NCBI GenBank assembly: GCA_016218665.1
Contig: JACRDI010000041.1
Coordinates: 1-52,711, forward strand
Direction of reading: 5' to 3'
Source of the DNA: Desulfovibrio sp.
GTDB taxonomy: Bacteria; Desulfobacterota; Desulfovibrionia; Desulfovibrionales; Desulfovibrionaceae
DNA length: 52,711 nt
Part shown: positions 36,631-44,274 of the stretch, piece by piece
How the letters are laid out: each line of letters opens with the position of its first letter
Numbering within the stretch: position 1 is the stretch's first letter
Translations under genes and position numbers: made by a program
Notes under the pieces: generated by a model
Database searches by the model: none
Seen by the model: only the letters and a program-made list of their open reading frames with translations
Told to the model about the DNA's origin: nothing

Positions 36631-36726
36631 GCTCTCCCCGTCGTGATGCGTTCTCATGCGGCCTGCGGCGTCAGCGCAGGGCTTCACGGCATTCATCCAA
36701 GAATATGACCGCAAGAGCGGCGCGCG

Positions 36727-37605
36727 TCAAGGGCGTTTGGCCAGCAGCACCTTGCTGTTTGGCAGCACGATGCCCACGAGGATGAGGGCCATGCCCGCGG
36801 TCTGGATGGGCACCACCGCCTCGCCCAGGAGCAGGGCCGAGGCCAGCACCGTGGTGATGGGCTCCAGGGTGGAGCAGATGGACGCGCTGGCGCTGCCGAT
36901 CAGGTCCACCGAGCGGTAGAGCAGGGTGACGGCGAGGGCCGTGGGCACCAGACCCAGCGCCAGGGTCAGGGCTTTGGCGCCCAGGTCCAGCTCCGGGAAG
37001 CGCACGGGCGGGCTCATGACGGTGTACACGATGGCCGCGCTGAGCACGCAGTAGAAGGAGATGCTCTGCGGGTTCTCGCCCTTGAGCAGCCATTCCAGAC
37101 AGATGAGGTACACCGAGAAGATGAGCATGGACACGGTGGCCAGCATGAGGCCCGTGTGGTTGATGTCGCGCAGGAAGGCGTCGTAGAAGACCAGCCCGCA
37201 CCCGGCCACGAGCAGCAGCAGCGAGAAGCCCACCACCCGGTCCAGGCGGGTCTTGAAGATGAGCGCCGAGAGCAGCGTCACCGCCACGGGGTAGAAATAG
37301 AGGATGAGCGAGGTGGTGGCCGCCGGAATGTACTTGAGCGAGGTCATGAAGGACAGGCTCTGCACCGGGTAGAGCCCCACGCCCAGAAAGGCCGCCTTGA
37401 GCAGGGTGCGTGGCCCGGCCTTGAGCACCGCGCGGTTGGTGGCCGCGAACCAGCACAGCAGCATCAGCGCGCCCAGGCCGAAGCGGTACTGCAGGATCTC
37501 CGCCGGTGCGAAGCCCTTGGCGTAGGCCAGCTTGCCCAGCACGGCCAACATCCCGAAGCACACGGCCGACAGCACGGCGCACACGATTCCCGCAAGCGAG
37601 CCCAC
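36727..37605 (-). CDS. EamA/DMT-family membrane transporter
   Basis: 292 residues with about ten hydrophobic helices and the two-fold EamA repeat. Markers include VLGKLAYAKG, the helix-loop GLYPVQSLSFMTSLKYIPAATTSLILY in the first half, and STLEPITTVLASALLLGE in the second, where the EP pair is conserved in the family. It probably exports a metabolite, drug or amino acid; the substrate is unknown. GTG 37605 is preferred (four bases after GGAGGGG); TTG 37608 is too close to the SD. Confidence 0.88.
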   Translation of the reverse strand: MGSLAGIVCAVLSAVCFGMLAVLGKLAYAKGFAPAEILQYRFGLGALMLLCWFAATNRAVLKAGPRTLLKAAFLGVGLYPVQSLSFMTSLKYIPAATTSLILYFYPVAVTLLSALIFKTRLDRVVGFSLLLLVAGCGLVFYDAFLRDINHTGLMLATVSMLIFSVYLICLEWLLKGENPQSISFYCVLSAAIVYTVMSPPVRFPELDLGAKALTLALGLVPTALAVTLLYRSVDLIGSASASICSTLEPITTVLASALLLGEAVVPIQTAGMALILVGIVLPNSKVLLAKRP

Positions 37606-37689
37606 CAATCCCCTCCCAAAACGGCGTGAAGATCGGGCTTATGCGGAAAACCCCGCCAGGGCAAGCCTTTTGCCGCGTGTGCGCGGCTC

Positions 37690-39090
37690 TTAAAGCTCCG
37701 TGTTGAAGGTGTACTTCAGCACCAGCGGCTCGGCGTCGCGGCCGGGGGGCACGTCGACCACGAATTCCAGCATCCCGGCCGAGGCCTTGTTCCACTTGTG
37801 GCTGGCGTTTTCCATCTTCCATTTGCCGGGCAACAGCTCCTGCAGCACTATCTGCTGGCTCTGCTTCCTGGAGTTGCGGATGCGCAGCTCCCAGGTGGCG
37901 CGGTAGCTGCTCTTGCCGGTCTTCTCGTAGTCCGTCACGATGCGTTCCACGCTCACGTCGAAGGCCTGGCCGATGCGCAGCTCTGCGCTTGCGCCAACGG
38001 GCACGCGCTCAAGCCCTGCCTCGCCCAGGAAATGCCGCGTCCCGGCGTCATCCTGGAAGGCGCGCAAGGTGCCTTTCGGCAGCGGGGCCCCTAAACCTGA
38101 GGCCTCGATGTTCCGAAAAGAGAGAACCACATCCAGGTTCTCCTTCCGGGGCTCGGCCTCCCGGCCGGAGGGCAGGGCCCCGGAGCGGCCCACAAGCCGG
38201 CGGGTGACCGGGATGGCGGCGGGCTCGAAGAGTGGCACCTGGCGCGACTGCTGGTTCAGCAGGCTGACGCGGTTCTTGAGCTTGTACAGGTGGTACTCGG
38301 CAAGTTCTTCGGACTCCACCGACTCGTTCACGAACGAGGCCTTGGCCATGAGCATGCCGTCTCCGGCGAGGGCGCGGGCCATGACGGGGCGGACGCTTCT
38401 GGGCTCGCCGGCCAGCAGTTCGACAGAGGCGTCCCTGAAATCGCGGCCGGAGCGGTTGGTCAGCGTGGCCCAGCCGGAGAGAAGCCCGCTGGTGCCCGCC
38501 TTGTTCATGGTCAGCACGTAGTCCATGCGCCAGCCAATCTCGCGGGCGAGGTAGGCCAGCTCCAGGGTCTGCCTGGCCGGGCCGGCGTTCTCGACGTTCA
38601 GCGAGAGGCGCGGCTTGGCTGATAGATTGTCGGGCAGTTCCGGGTAGATGACGGCGTCGTACGGACCGGCGTAGACCTTGCCGTCCACCAGGAAAAGCGG
38701 GGCCTCGTCGGTGGAGAGCACCACGGCCTCCTTCTGGATGCGGCCGTCGCGGCTCTTGCCGTCGGGCAGGACGAGGGTGACCTTCTTGCCCAGGTGCCGC
38801 TTGAGCAGGGAAGAGGGGGTCAGCAGTTCCTCGTCAAGGGCGAGATCGTGGATCTTCAGACCCTTGGGCGACGTTTTCGAGCGCACCTGCAGGGTATGGG
38901 CGTCGATGGTGGCGGGCAGCTCCGGCAGGATGACCTGGCCGGCGCCCTTGGGCAGCGAAAGGACGCGTTCCTCCATGACGAGGCCCTGCCCGTTCTGCTG
39001 CGCCACAAGGCGCACGGAGGCGGAGTCCTGGGCGTTGAGGCCTGCGGGCATGAGGAGCAGGACGGCGAAGGCGAGCGTACGTACTTTCAC
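37690..39090 (-). CDS. Secreted DUF4139-domain protein
   Basis: 466 residues with a clear signal peptide (cleavage after GLNA). Residues about 25-130 are a strand-rich N-terminal domain (VRLVAQQNGQGLVMEERVLSLPKG). About 170-466 match the DUF4139 pattern: LELAYLAREIGWRMDYVL, TNRSGRDFRDASVELLAGE, then a C-terminal beta domain ending VPPGRDAEPLVLKYTF. Function is unknown; it is periplasmic or surface-exposed by its leader. A 6-bp GC hairpin (37672-37687) follows the stop but has no T run. The upstream 273 bp are shared with motA. Confidence 0.85.
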   Translation of the reverse strand: MKVRTLAFAVLLLMPAGLNAQDSASVRLVAQQNGQGLVMEERVLSLPKGAGQVILPELPATIDAHTLQVRSKTSPKGLKIHDLALDEELLTPSSLLKRHLGKKVTLVLPDGKSRDGRIQKEAVVLSTDEAPLFLVDGKVYAGPYDAVIYPELPDNLSAKPRLSLNVENAGPARQTLELAYLAREIGWRMDYVLTMNKAGTSGLLSGWATLTNRSGRDFRDASVELLAGEPRSVRPVMARALAGDGMLMAKASFVNESVESEELAEYHLYKLKNRVSLLNQQSRQVPLFEPAAIPVTRRLVGRSGALPSGREAEPRKENLDVVLSFRNIEASGLGAPLPKGTLRAFQDDAGTRHFLGEAGLERVPVGASAELRIGQAFDVSVERIVTDYEKTGKSSYRATWELRIRNSRKQSQQIVLQELLPGKWKMENASHKWNKASAGMLEFVVDVPPGRDAEPLVLKYTFNTEL

Positions 39091-39181
39091 GGGTGACCTT
39101 CCTCTGCTTGAAGTTGGGGGGAGGATGCCTTTATCGCGTTATCTACCAGTTTCCCACGGGAAGTCGAGGCTGCAAAAAGCA

Positions 39182-39236
39182 TGTTAGAGAATTTCTAGTG
39201 TTTTTCTAACAATTCGATTCGATGGAAAATTTTCCA
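39182..39236. promoter_or_regulatory. Two dyads in the AT-rich DUF4139/motA divergent region
   Basis: TGTTAGA (39182-39188) and TCTAACA (39205-39211) form a perfect 7-bp inverted repeat. TGGAAAATTTTCCA (39223-39236) is a perfect 14-bp palindrome. CAAATG is repeated just after (39235, 39241). This AT-rich 80 bp stands out in a GC-rich genome. I see no clear sigma28 or sigma54 motif for motAB. Confidence 0.55.
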
Positions 39237-39363
39237 AATGCAAATGAAAGCTTTACAAATGGGTTGGTCTTGATTCAATAATCATTTCTGGCTGGCATGA
39301 CCGCGCCGCGGCGCCGGGCAAAACTGCGTACGCCCCGCCCATCCATGAGGAGTTTGCTGCAAT

Positions 39364-40221
39364 ATGTTCGCGATCATAGGCGTGTTTATCGTTTTGGGGT
39401 GCGTCGTCGGCGGCTTCCTGCTGGAAGGCGGGCCGTTGGGCGTGCTCATACAGCCGATTGAGCTCCTCATCATCGGCGGTGCCGCCATCGGCTCCTTTTT
39501 CATCGCCTCCCCCAAGAGCGTCATCTTCGGCACCATGAAGAAGGCCTTCAAGGTCTTCACCGCCACCGAGGCCGGCAAGCAGACCTACCTCGACATCCTT
39601 TCCGTGCTCTACACCCTCATGAACATGGCCCGCCGCGACGGCATCGTGTCCATCGAGCAGCATGTGAGCAAACCCGACGGCAGCGCGGTGTTCACCCGCT
39701 ACCCGGCCATCCTCAAGAATCATGAGGTGCTCGACTTCATCTGCGACAACTTCAAGGTGCTGCTGGCCGGCAACATTGAGCCGCACCAGTTCGAGGCCGT
39801 CATGGACATCGACCTGGCCGCCTCCCACAAGCACGAGTCCAATACCCCCGCCGCCATCAACAAGGTGGCCGACTCGCTCCCGGGCCTCGGCATCGTGGCC
39901 GCGGTGCTCGGCGTGGTGCTCACCATGGGCAAGATCAACGAGCCGCCTGAGGTGCTGGGCCACTCCATCGGCGCGGCGCTGGTGGGCACCTTCCTGGGCA
40001 TCCTCATGTGCTACGGCTTTGCCGGCCCCATGGCCCAGAACCTCGAGTACCAGGTGAAGGAAACCCACTCCATGCTTGAGGTGGTGAAGGCCGGGCTGGT
40101 GGGCTTCGCCAGCGGTTTTCCCCCGATGCTCGCCGTGGAGGCCGCGCGCCGCGCCGTCTCCGGTCCCGCACGCCCCAGCTTCGAGGAGTTGGAAGGAGCG
40201 CTGAAGGGTGGCCAAAAGTAA
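39364..40221 (+). CDS. motA: Flagellar motor stator protein MotA
   Basis: 285 residues, four membrane helices (about 2-20, 32-50, 175-198, 206-228) and the large cytoplasmic loop. IGVFIVLGCVVGGFLLEGG opens it. The conserved prolines of the third and fourth helices are in ADSLPGLGIVAAVLG and the FAGPMAQN region. It forms the proton or sodium channel of the flagellar stator with MotB. The motB start overlaps its end by 14 bp. Confidence 0.95.
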   Translation: MFAIIGVFIVLGCVVGGFLLEGGPLGVLIQPIELLIIGGAAIGSFFIASPKSVIFGTMKKAFKVFTATEAGKQTYLDILSVLYTLMNMARRDGIVSIEQHVSKPDGSAVFTRYPAILKNHEVLDFICDNFKVLLAGNIEPHQFEAVMDIDLAASHKHESNTPAAINKVADSLPGLGIVAAVLGVVLTMGKINEPPEVLGHSIGAALVGTFLGILMCYGFAGPMAQNLEYQVKETHSMLEVVKAGLVGFASGFPPMLAVEAARRAVSGPARPSFEELEGALKGGQK

Positions 40222-40978
40222 GGGCAGCACCATCATCATCAAGAAGGTGGTCGACGGGCACGGCGGCGGCCACCACGGCGGTTCGTGGAAGGTGGCCTAC
40301 GCCGACTTCGTCACCGCCATGATGGCCTTCTTCCTGCTCATGTGGCTCATTGCGGCCCTGAAGCCCCAGCAGAAGGAATCGCTGGCCATGGTCTTCAAGG
40401 ACGCGAAGGAAGGGCAGACCGTCAAGCTTTCCGTGACGGCCACGACCTTTGTTCCCAAGGACGCCAAGATGGGCATCCCGGAGATGAATCTCTCCGAGAA
40501 GGACAAGCTCAAGTACGAGGTGGCCCTGCTGGTGAAGGAGCTGCTGGCCCAGAACCAGGAGTTGCAAAACAACTCCGGCATCAGTTCCGACAACGCCGGC
40601 GTGCTCATGCAGGTGAACAACTCCGTCATGTTCGCTCCGAACTCCGCCGTGCTGAAGCCCGAGGCCGCGAAGATCCTCGACGGCGTGACCAACATTCTGC
40701 TGAACCAGAAGGTGAATCTGGTCATCCGCGGCCACACGGACGACACAGAGAACGGCAGCGGGCTCTATCCGTCCAAGTGGGAGCTTTCCGCCGCGCGGGC
40801 GGCCGCCTCCCTGCGCTACATACTGGCAAAGGGCGGCGGCGCCATCGCCCCGACGCGGCTGCGTGCCGCCGGCTATGCCGACAGTCGGCCCCTTGTGCCG
40901 GTGATGAGCGAGGAGAACCGGGCCATGAACCGGCGGGTGGAGTTCTACTACCACAGCCCGGAGACCGAGACCTGGTAG
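40208..40978 (+). CDS. motB: Flagellar motor stator protein MotB
   Basis: 256 residues from GTG 40208. A histidine/glycine-rich N-terminus (DGHGGGHHGGSW) precedes the single membrane helix with the ion-carrying aspartate D33 in VAYADFVTAMMAFFLLMW. The C-terminal OmpA-like peptidoglycan-binding domain has NLVIRGHTDD and NRRVEF. The start inside motA indicates translational coupling. Ion type (H+ or Na+) cannot be settled by eye. A terminator follows directly. Confidence 0.96.
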   Translation: MAKSKGSTIIIKKVVDGHGGGHHGGSWKVAYADFVTAMMAFFLLMWLIAALKPQQKESLAMVFKDAKEGQTVKLSVTATTFVPKDAKMGIPEMNLSEKDKLKYEVALLVKELLAQNQELQNNSGISSDNAGVLMQVNNSVMFAPNSAVLKPEAAKILDGVTNILLNQKVNLVIRGHTDDTENGSGLYPSKWELSAARAAASLRYILAKGGGAIAPTRLRAAGYADSRPLVPVMSEENRAMNRRVEFYYHSPETETW

Positions 40979-41003
40979 CCGCAACCGCAGCGAAACGAAA
41001 AGA

Positions 41004-41030
41004 AAAGGCGCCCCGTGGGGCGCCTTTCTC
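41004..41030 (+). terminator. Terminator after motB
   Basis: AAAGGCGCCCC pairs with GGGGCGCCTTT (41004-41014 with 41017-41027), followed by CTCGTTT. The A-rich flank makes it usable for the converging hydrolase gene too. Confidence 0.8.
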
Positions 41031-41047
41031 GTTTGCCGCGGCCGGGG

Positions 41048-42031
41048 CTAGCAGCTGCGGAAGTTCAGGTCCACCACCAGGGCGCGGTGGTCATCGTGCC
41101 CCTGGACCCGGCCCTTCTTCACCGCATCGTACATGTGCAGGAAGACCTTGCCCGGCTCGCCCTTCTCGTCGGTGAGGAAATAGGTGTGCCCGTTGGGACG
41201 GTCGTACTTGTTGTTCACATCGTCGCAGTCCACGGTGAAGACGTTCTTGGGCGTGAGGGGGTAGTGCTCCGGCCCGGTGTGGCCCAGCCGGCGGGAGGCG
41301 GAGTCCGCGCCGAGGGGACCGACGCTGCCCGCGCCCAGGATGCGGTCGTCGGCCGCGTAGTAGACCACCACGTTGCGCGCGCTGTGGCAGATGTAGCGGC
41401 CATCGCGGTCATGCTCCAGGCTTTCGTTGAACACGTCCGCCGCCATCATGAACACGTTGCGCATGAGCAGGGGCACCTGGCCCTTGCGGTGATAGTTGGC
41501 CCAGCAGGACAGCGCCTGGCGCAGCACCCGGTTGCCCATGGAATGCGCGAGCACGTTCATGCGCTTCAGGCAGGGGGCGTCGCTGGCCTTCACCGACTCG
41601 CGCCAGACGAGGAATTTCTCGAAGGCGCGGGCGAAGGCGACCCCGCTGGCCTCGGCCGAGATCTGGTCCTCATGGAAGTCGCGCATGGGGCTTTGGCCGT
41701 TGTCGCAGGGCCAGATGACGGGCACCACGTCCACGAGCCCCTTGTCCTGGTCGTCGAAGAGCTTTTGGAGTTTTTCCGCGGTGGGGAACACATGCTCCTC
41801 GGGCATCTGGGCGGAATCGTGCACGTAGAAGAGGATCTGCCTGGCCTGGGACTTGCGCAGGGCCTTCATGAAATTCTCGCTTCCCAGCTCCACGCAGGCC
41901 TTCTTGGCGTCGTCGCGCCAGCAGAAGTACACGGACTGCCCCGCCTCGTTGTTGTCCAGGTCGAAGCTGACCTTGCGCATGTCCGTGGTCTTGTTGCCCT
42001 CGACAAATGCCCTGTTGGTGATGAAGAACAT
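41048..42031 (-). CDS. Alpha/beta hydrolase family protein (DUF900-like)
   Basis: 327 residues. The nucleophile elbow is LAHSMGN (serine in SMG), with a late histidine in NGHTYF or the final DDHRALVVD as possible acid/base partners. The opening FFITNRAF and VYFCWRDDAK resemble DUF900-type esterase-like proteins whose substrates are unknown. There is no signal peptide. The ATG at 42031 has AAAGGAG six bases upstream; an ATG four bases earlier is out of frame. It converges with motB and is divergent from the TPR gene. Confidence 0.78.
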   Translation of the reverse strand: MFFITNRAFVEGNKTTDMRKVSFDLDNNEAGQSVYFCWRDDAKKACVELGSENFMKALRKSQARQILFYVHDSAQMPEEHVFPTAEKLQKLFDDQDKGLVDVVPVIWPCDNGQSPMRDFHEDQISAEASGVAFARAFEKFLVWRESVKASDAPCLKRMNVLAHSMGNRVLRQALSCWANYHRKGQVPLLMRNVFMMAADVFNESLEHDRDGRYICHSARNVVVYYAADDRILGAGSVGPLGADSASRRLGHTGPEHYPLTPKNVFTVDCDDVNNKYDRPNGHTYFLTDEKGEPGKVFLHMYDAVKKGRVQGHDDHRALVVDLNFRSC

Positions 42032-42255
42032 GCATTGCTCCTTTGCGCCCGGCATTGATTCTCACCGCAGCTCTATAGGCATAGCCTTAAGGGTGTCTGC
42101 TTGTCCAGGGGAGGAGCCAGCGCCAGGAACGATTTCAGGCCATTCCCGCCGCAGGTGCGCAGGGGCGGTGGAGTGCCGCTTGCCCTGCAACAGCAACCGA
42201 TGGTACGCAAAGCATGACCTCTTTGTCACCACCCCGAACGACGGAGGCATTCTTC

Positions 42256-42762
42256 ATGCTGCGACGCATTCTCCAAACCCTTTTCGTCAGCATTGCACTC
42301 GCCGCGCCGGCTTCTCTCGCGCTGGCCCAAAGCCTGCCGCAGGACTGCCAGGAGGCCATGGAAGTGCGCAGCCCGCAGGCCCAGGTGGAGCTTTTCAGCC
42401 GCTGTCTGGACAGCGGAAGCCTGAGCGGCGCCACCAAGGCCACGACGCTCAAGCAGCGCGCCGTGGCCTACATGCATCTGGGCCAGCACCAGCGCGCCAT
42501 CGACGACGTGACCGAGGCCATGAAGATCAAGCCGGGCGATCCGGACGTGTACTATCTGCGCGGCCTGGCCAAGCGCGCCCTGGGCAAGCACCAGGAGGCC
42601 ATCGACGACAGCACCAGGGCCATCGGCATGGAGCCGAAGAACGCCGGCGCCTACGCCAACAGGGCGTTCTCCTACAAGGCGCTGGGCTACACCAGCCAGG
42701 CCAAGTCCGACGCGCGCAGGGCACTTGAGCTTGATCCCAGGGTCAAGGTGCCGTCGTTCTAA
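42256..42762 (+). CDS. Secreted TPR-repeat protein
   Basis: 168 residues. The signal peptide (about 1-24, ending ASLALA) is followed by a short N-terminal segment with two cysteines and three TPR units starting near residues 63, 97 and 131 (KQRAVAYMHLGQHQRAID, YYLRGLAKRALGKHQEAID, YANRAFSYKALGYTSQAKS). It is a periplasmic interaction protein; the partner is unknown. GGAGG lies about 7 bases before ATG 42256. The 119 bp after it, up to the response regulator stop, contain GC-rich inverted repeats but no terminator with a T run. Confidence 0.85.
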   Translation: MLRRILQTLFVSIALAAPASLALAQSLPQDCQEAMEVRSPQAQVELFSRCLDSGSLSGATKATTLKQRAVAYMHLGQHQRAIDDVTEAMKIKPGDPDVYYLRGLAKRALGKHQEAIDDSTRAIGMEPKNAGAYANRAFSYKALGYTSQAKSDARRALELDPRVKVPSF

Positions 42763-42881
42763 GGATGCGGGCCGCGTGTGCGGCGCGCGCGGAGGCTGGG
42801 GCCCGCCTGGAGCGTTCCGGGCGCGGGGCCCGGCAGGGCGCATTTGGACCCAGCGCATGAAGGCGGCTGGCTGAGCTTCCG

Positions 42882-44273
42882 CTAGCCATCGCGGTCGAAG
42901 CCGTGCTTCTTGAGCATCTGGTAGAGGTGCCCGCGGGAAAGGCCCGAGGTGCGGGCCGCCTCGGCGACGCTGGCGGTCGTGTCGAGCAGCCCCTTGAGGT
43001 AGGACTTCTCCATGGCGTCCTTGAACTCCCGATAGGATTGATACCGGCAGGAGGCGGGTCCGTCGGGGCAGGTCACCGGCGGGGGAGGGGCGTCCTTGTG
43101 CAGCCGGCTCCTGACCACGGCCATGCGGATGTTCAGGGGCAGGTGCCCGGCGAAGATCTTGGGCTCCCCGCGGGAGGCGATGAAGGCCCGCTCCATGGCG
43201 TTGTAAAGCTCGCGGACATTGCCGGGCCAGTCGTGGCGCATGGCCGCCTCTATCAAATCGTCCGAGACCGACTTGCCGCAGGCGTCGTAGCGGCCGCACA
43301 AGGTTTCCATGAAATACTGGCACAGCAGGGGGATGTCCTCCTTGCGCTCGCGCAGGGGGGGCAGCGTGATGGTGATGCCGTTCAGCCGGTAGAGCAGGTC
43401 CGTGCGGAAGAGATCCAGCGAGGCCATTTCCAGGAGATTGCGGTTGGTGGCGGCAATGAGGCGGAAGTCGCTCGAAACCTCGTTCCTGCCGCCTATGGGG
43501 CGGAAGGACCTGGTCTCCAGCACCCGCAGGAAGGAACGCTGCAGGGCCAGCGGCAGCTCCCCCACCTCGTCGAGGAACAGCGTGCCCCCGTGGGCCAGGC
43601 GCACCACGCCGTCGCGGTCGCGGTCGGCCCCGGTGAAGGAGCCCTTCGTGTGGCCGAAGAGCTGGCTCTCCAGCAGCGACTCCGTGGCTGCGGCGCAGTC
43701 CATGGTCACCAGGGGCGTGGCCGCGCGGGCGCTGGCCTCGTGTATGGCCTGGGCGAAGACCTCCTTGCCGGTGCCGGTCTCTCCCCGCAGCAGCACGGGA
43801 ATATCGCTCGCCGCGGCCTGGGCGGCCATGTTGAGACAGTTCAGCAGTTCCGGGCTTGCGCCGACGATGCTGCGCAGCTTCAGCATCCCGCTGGAGGAAG
43901 AGCGCCGCTGCTGACGGAAGGCCACCACCCTGTTGAGGATCAGTTGCAGGTTCTCCAAAGACAAGGGCTTGGTGAGGAAGTCCCAGGCCCCGTGGCGCAA
44001 CGCCAGGTCGGCGCCTTCCGGGTCGCCGTGGCCGGTGACGATGACGATTTCCGGGGCCCCGGGGAGGCTCTTGATCTGTGGGATGTGATCCAGGCCGTTG
44101 CCGTCGGGCAGCAGCAGGTCCAGGAAGACCACGTCGCAGGAATTGCTGCGGCACAGGGCGAGGCCCTCGGCGAGGGTGGAGGTGGCCAGTGCGGCGTGCC
44201 CAAGCTCGGAGGCCGTGGTGGTGATCAGCCGCTGCACCAGCGGATCGTCGTCGAGCACGAGAACCAGCGCCAT
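42882..44273 (-). CDS. Sigma54-dependent response regulator, NtrC family
   Basis: 463 residues. Receiver: acidic pair D8/D9, phospho-site D52 in VVFLDLLLPDGNG, K in FLTKPLS. AAA+ domain (about 130-370): Walker A GETGTGKE, the sigma54-contact loop reads GSFTGA instead of GAFTGA, Walker B GTLFLDEVGELP, and R-finger region LFRTDLLYRL. C-terminal Fis-type helix-turn-helix: ASVAEAARTSGLSRGHLYQMLKKH. It starts 1 bp after the kinase stop, so it is the kinase partner. The gene ends the nap-side transcript, and sigma54 promoters lie upstream of napC and nrfH, its likely targets. Confidence 0.93.
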   Translation of the reverse strand: MALVLVLDDDPLVQRLITTTASELGHAALATSTLAEGLALCRSNSCDVVFLDLLLPDGNGLDHIPQIKSLPGAPEIVIVTGHGDPEGADLALRHGAWDFLTKPLSLENLQLILNRVVAFRQQRRSSSSGMLKLRSIVGASPELLNCLNMAAQAAASDIPVLLRGETGTGKEVFAQAIHEASARAATPLVTMDCAAATESLLESQLFGHTKGSFTGADRDRDGVVRLAHGGTLFLDEVGELPLALQRSFLRVLETRSFRPIGGRNEVSSDFRLIAATNRNLLEMASLDLFRTDLLYRLNGITITLPPLRERKEDIPLLCQYFMETLCGRYDACGKSVSDDLIEAAMRHDWPGNVRELYNAMERAFIASRGEPKIFAGHLPLNIRMAVVRSRLHKDAPPPPVTCPDGPASCRYQSYREFKDAMEKSYLKGLLDTTASVAEAARTSGLSRGHLYQMLKKHGFDRDG

Positions 44274-44274
44274 G

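Noticed and set aside
39270..39320. Sigma54 promoter before motA (TGGCATGACC)
   Set aside because: The -12 GC is not ten bases after the GG and TTGCW is missing.
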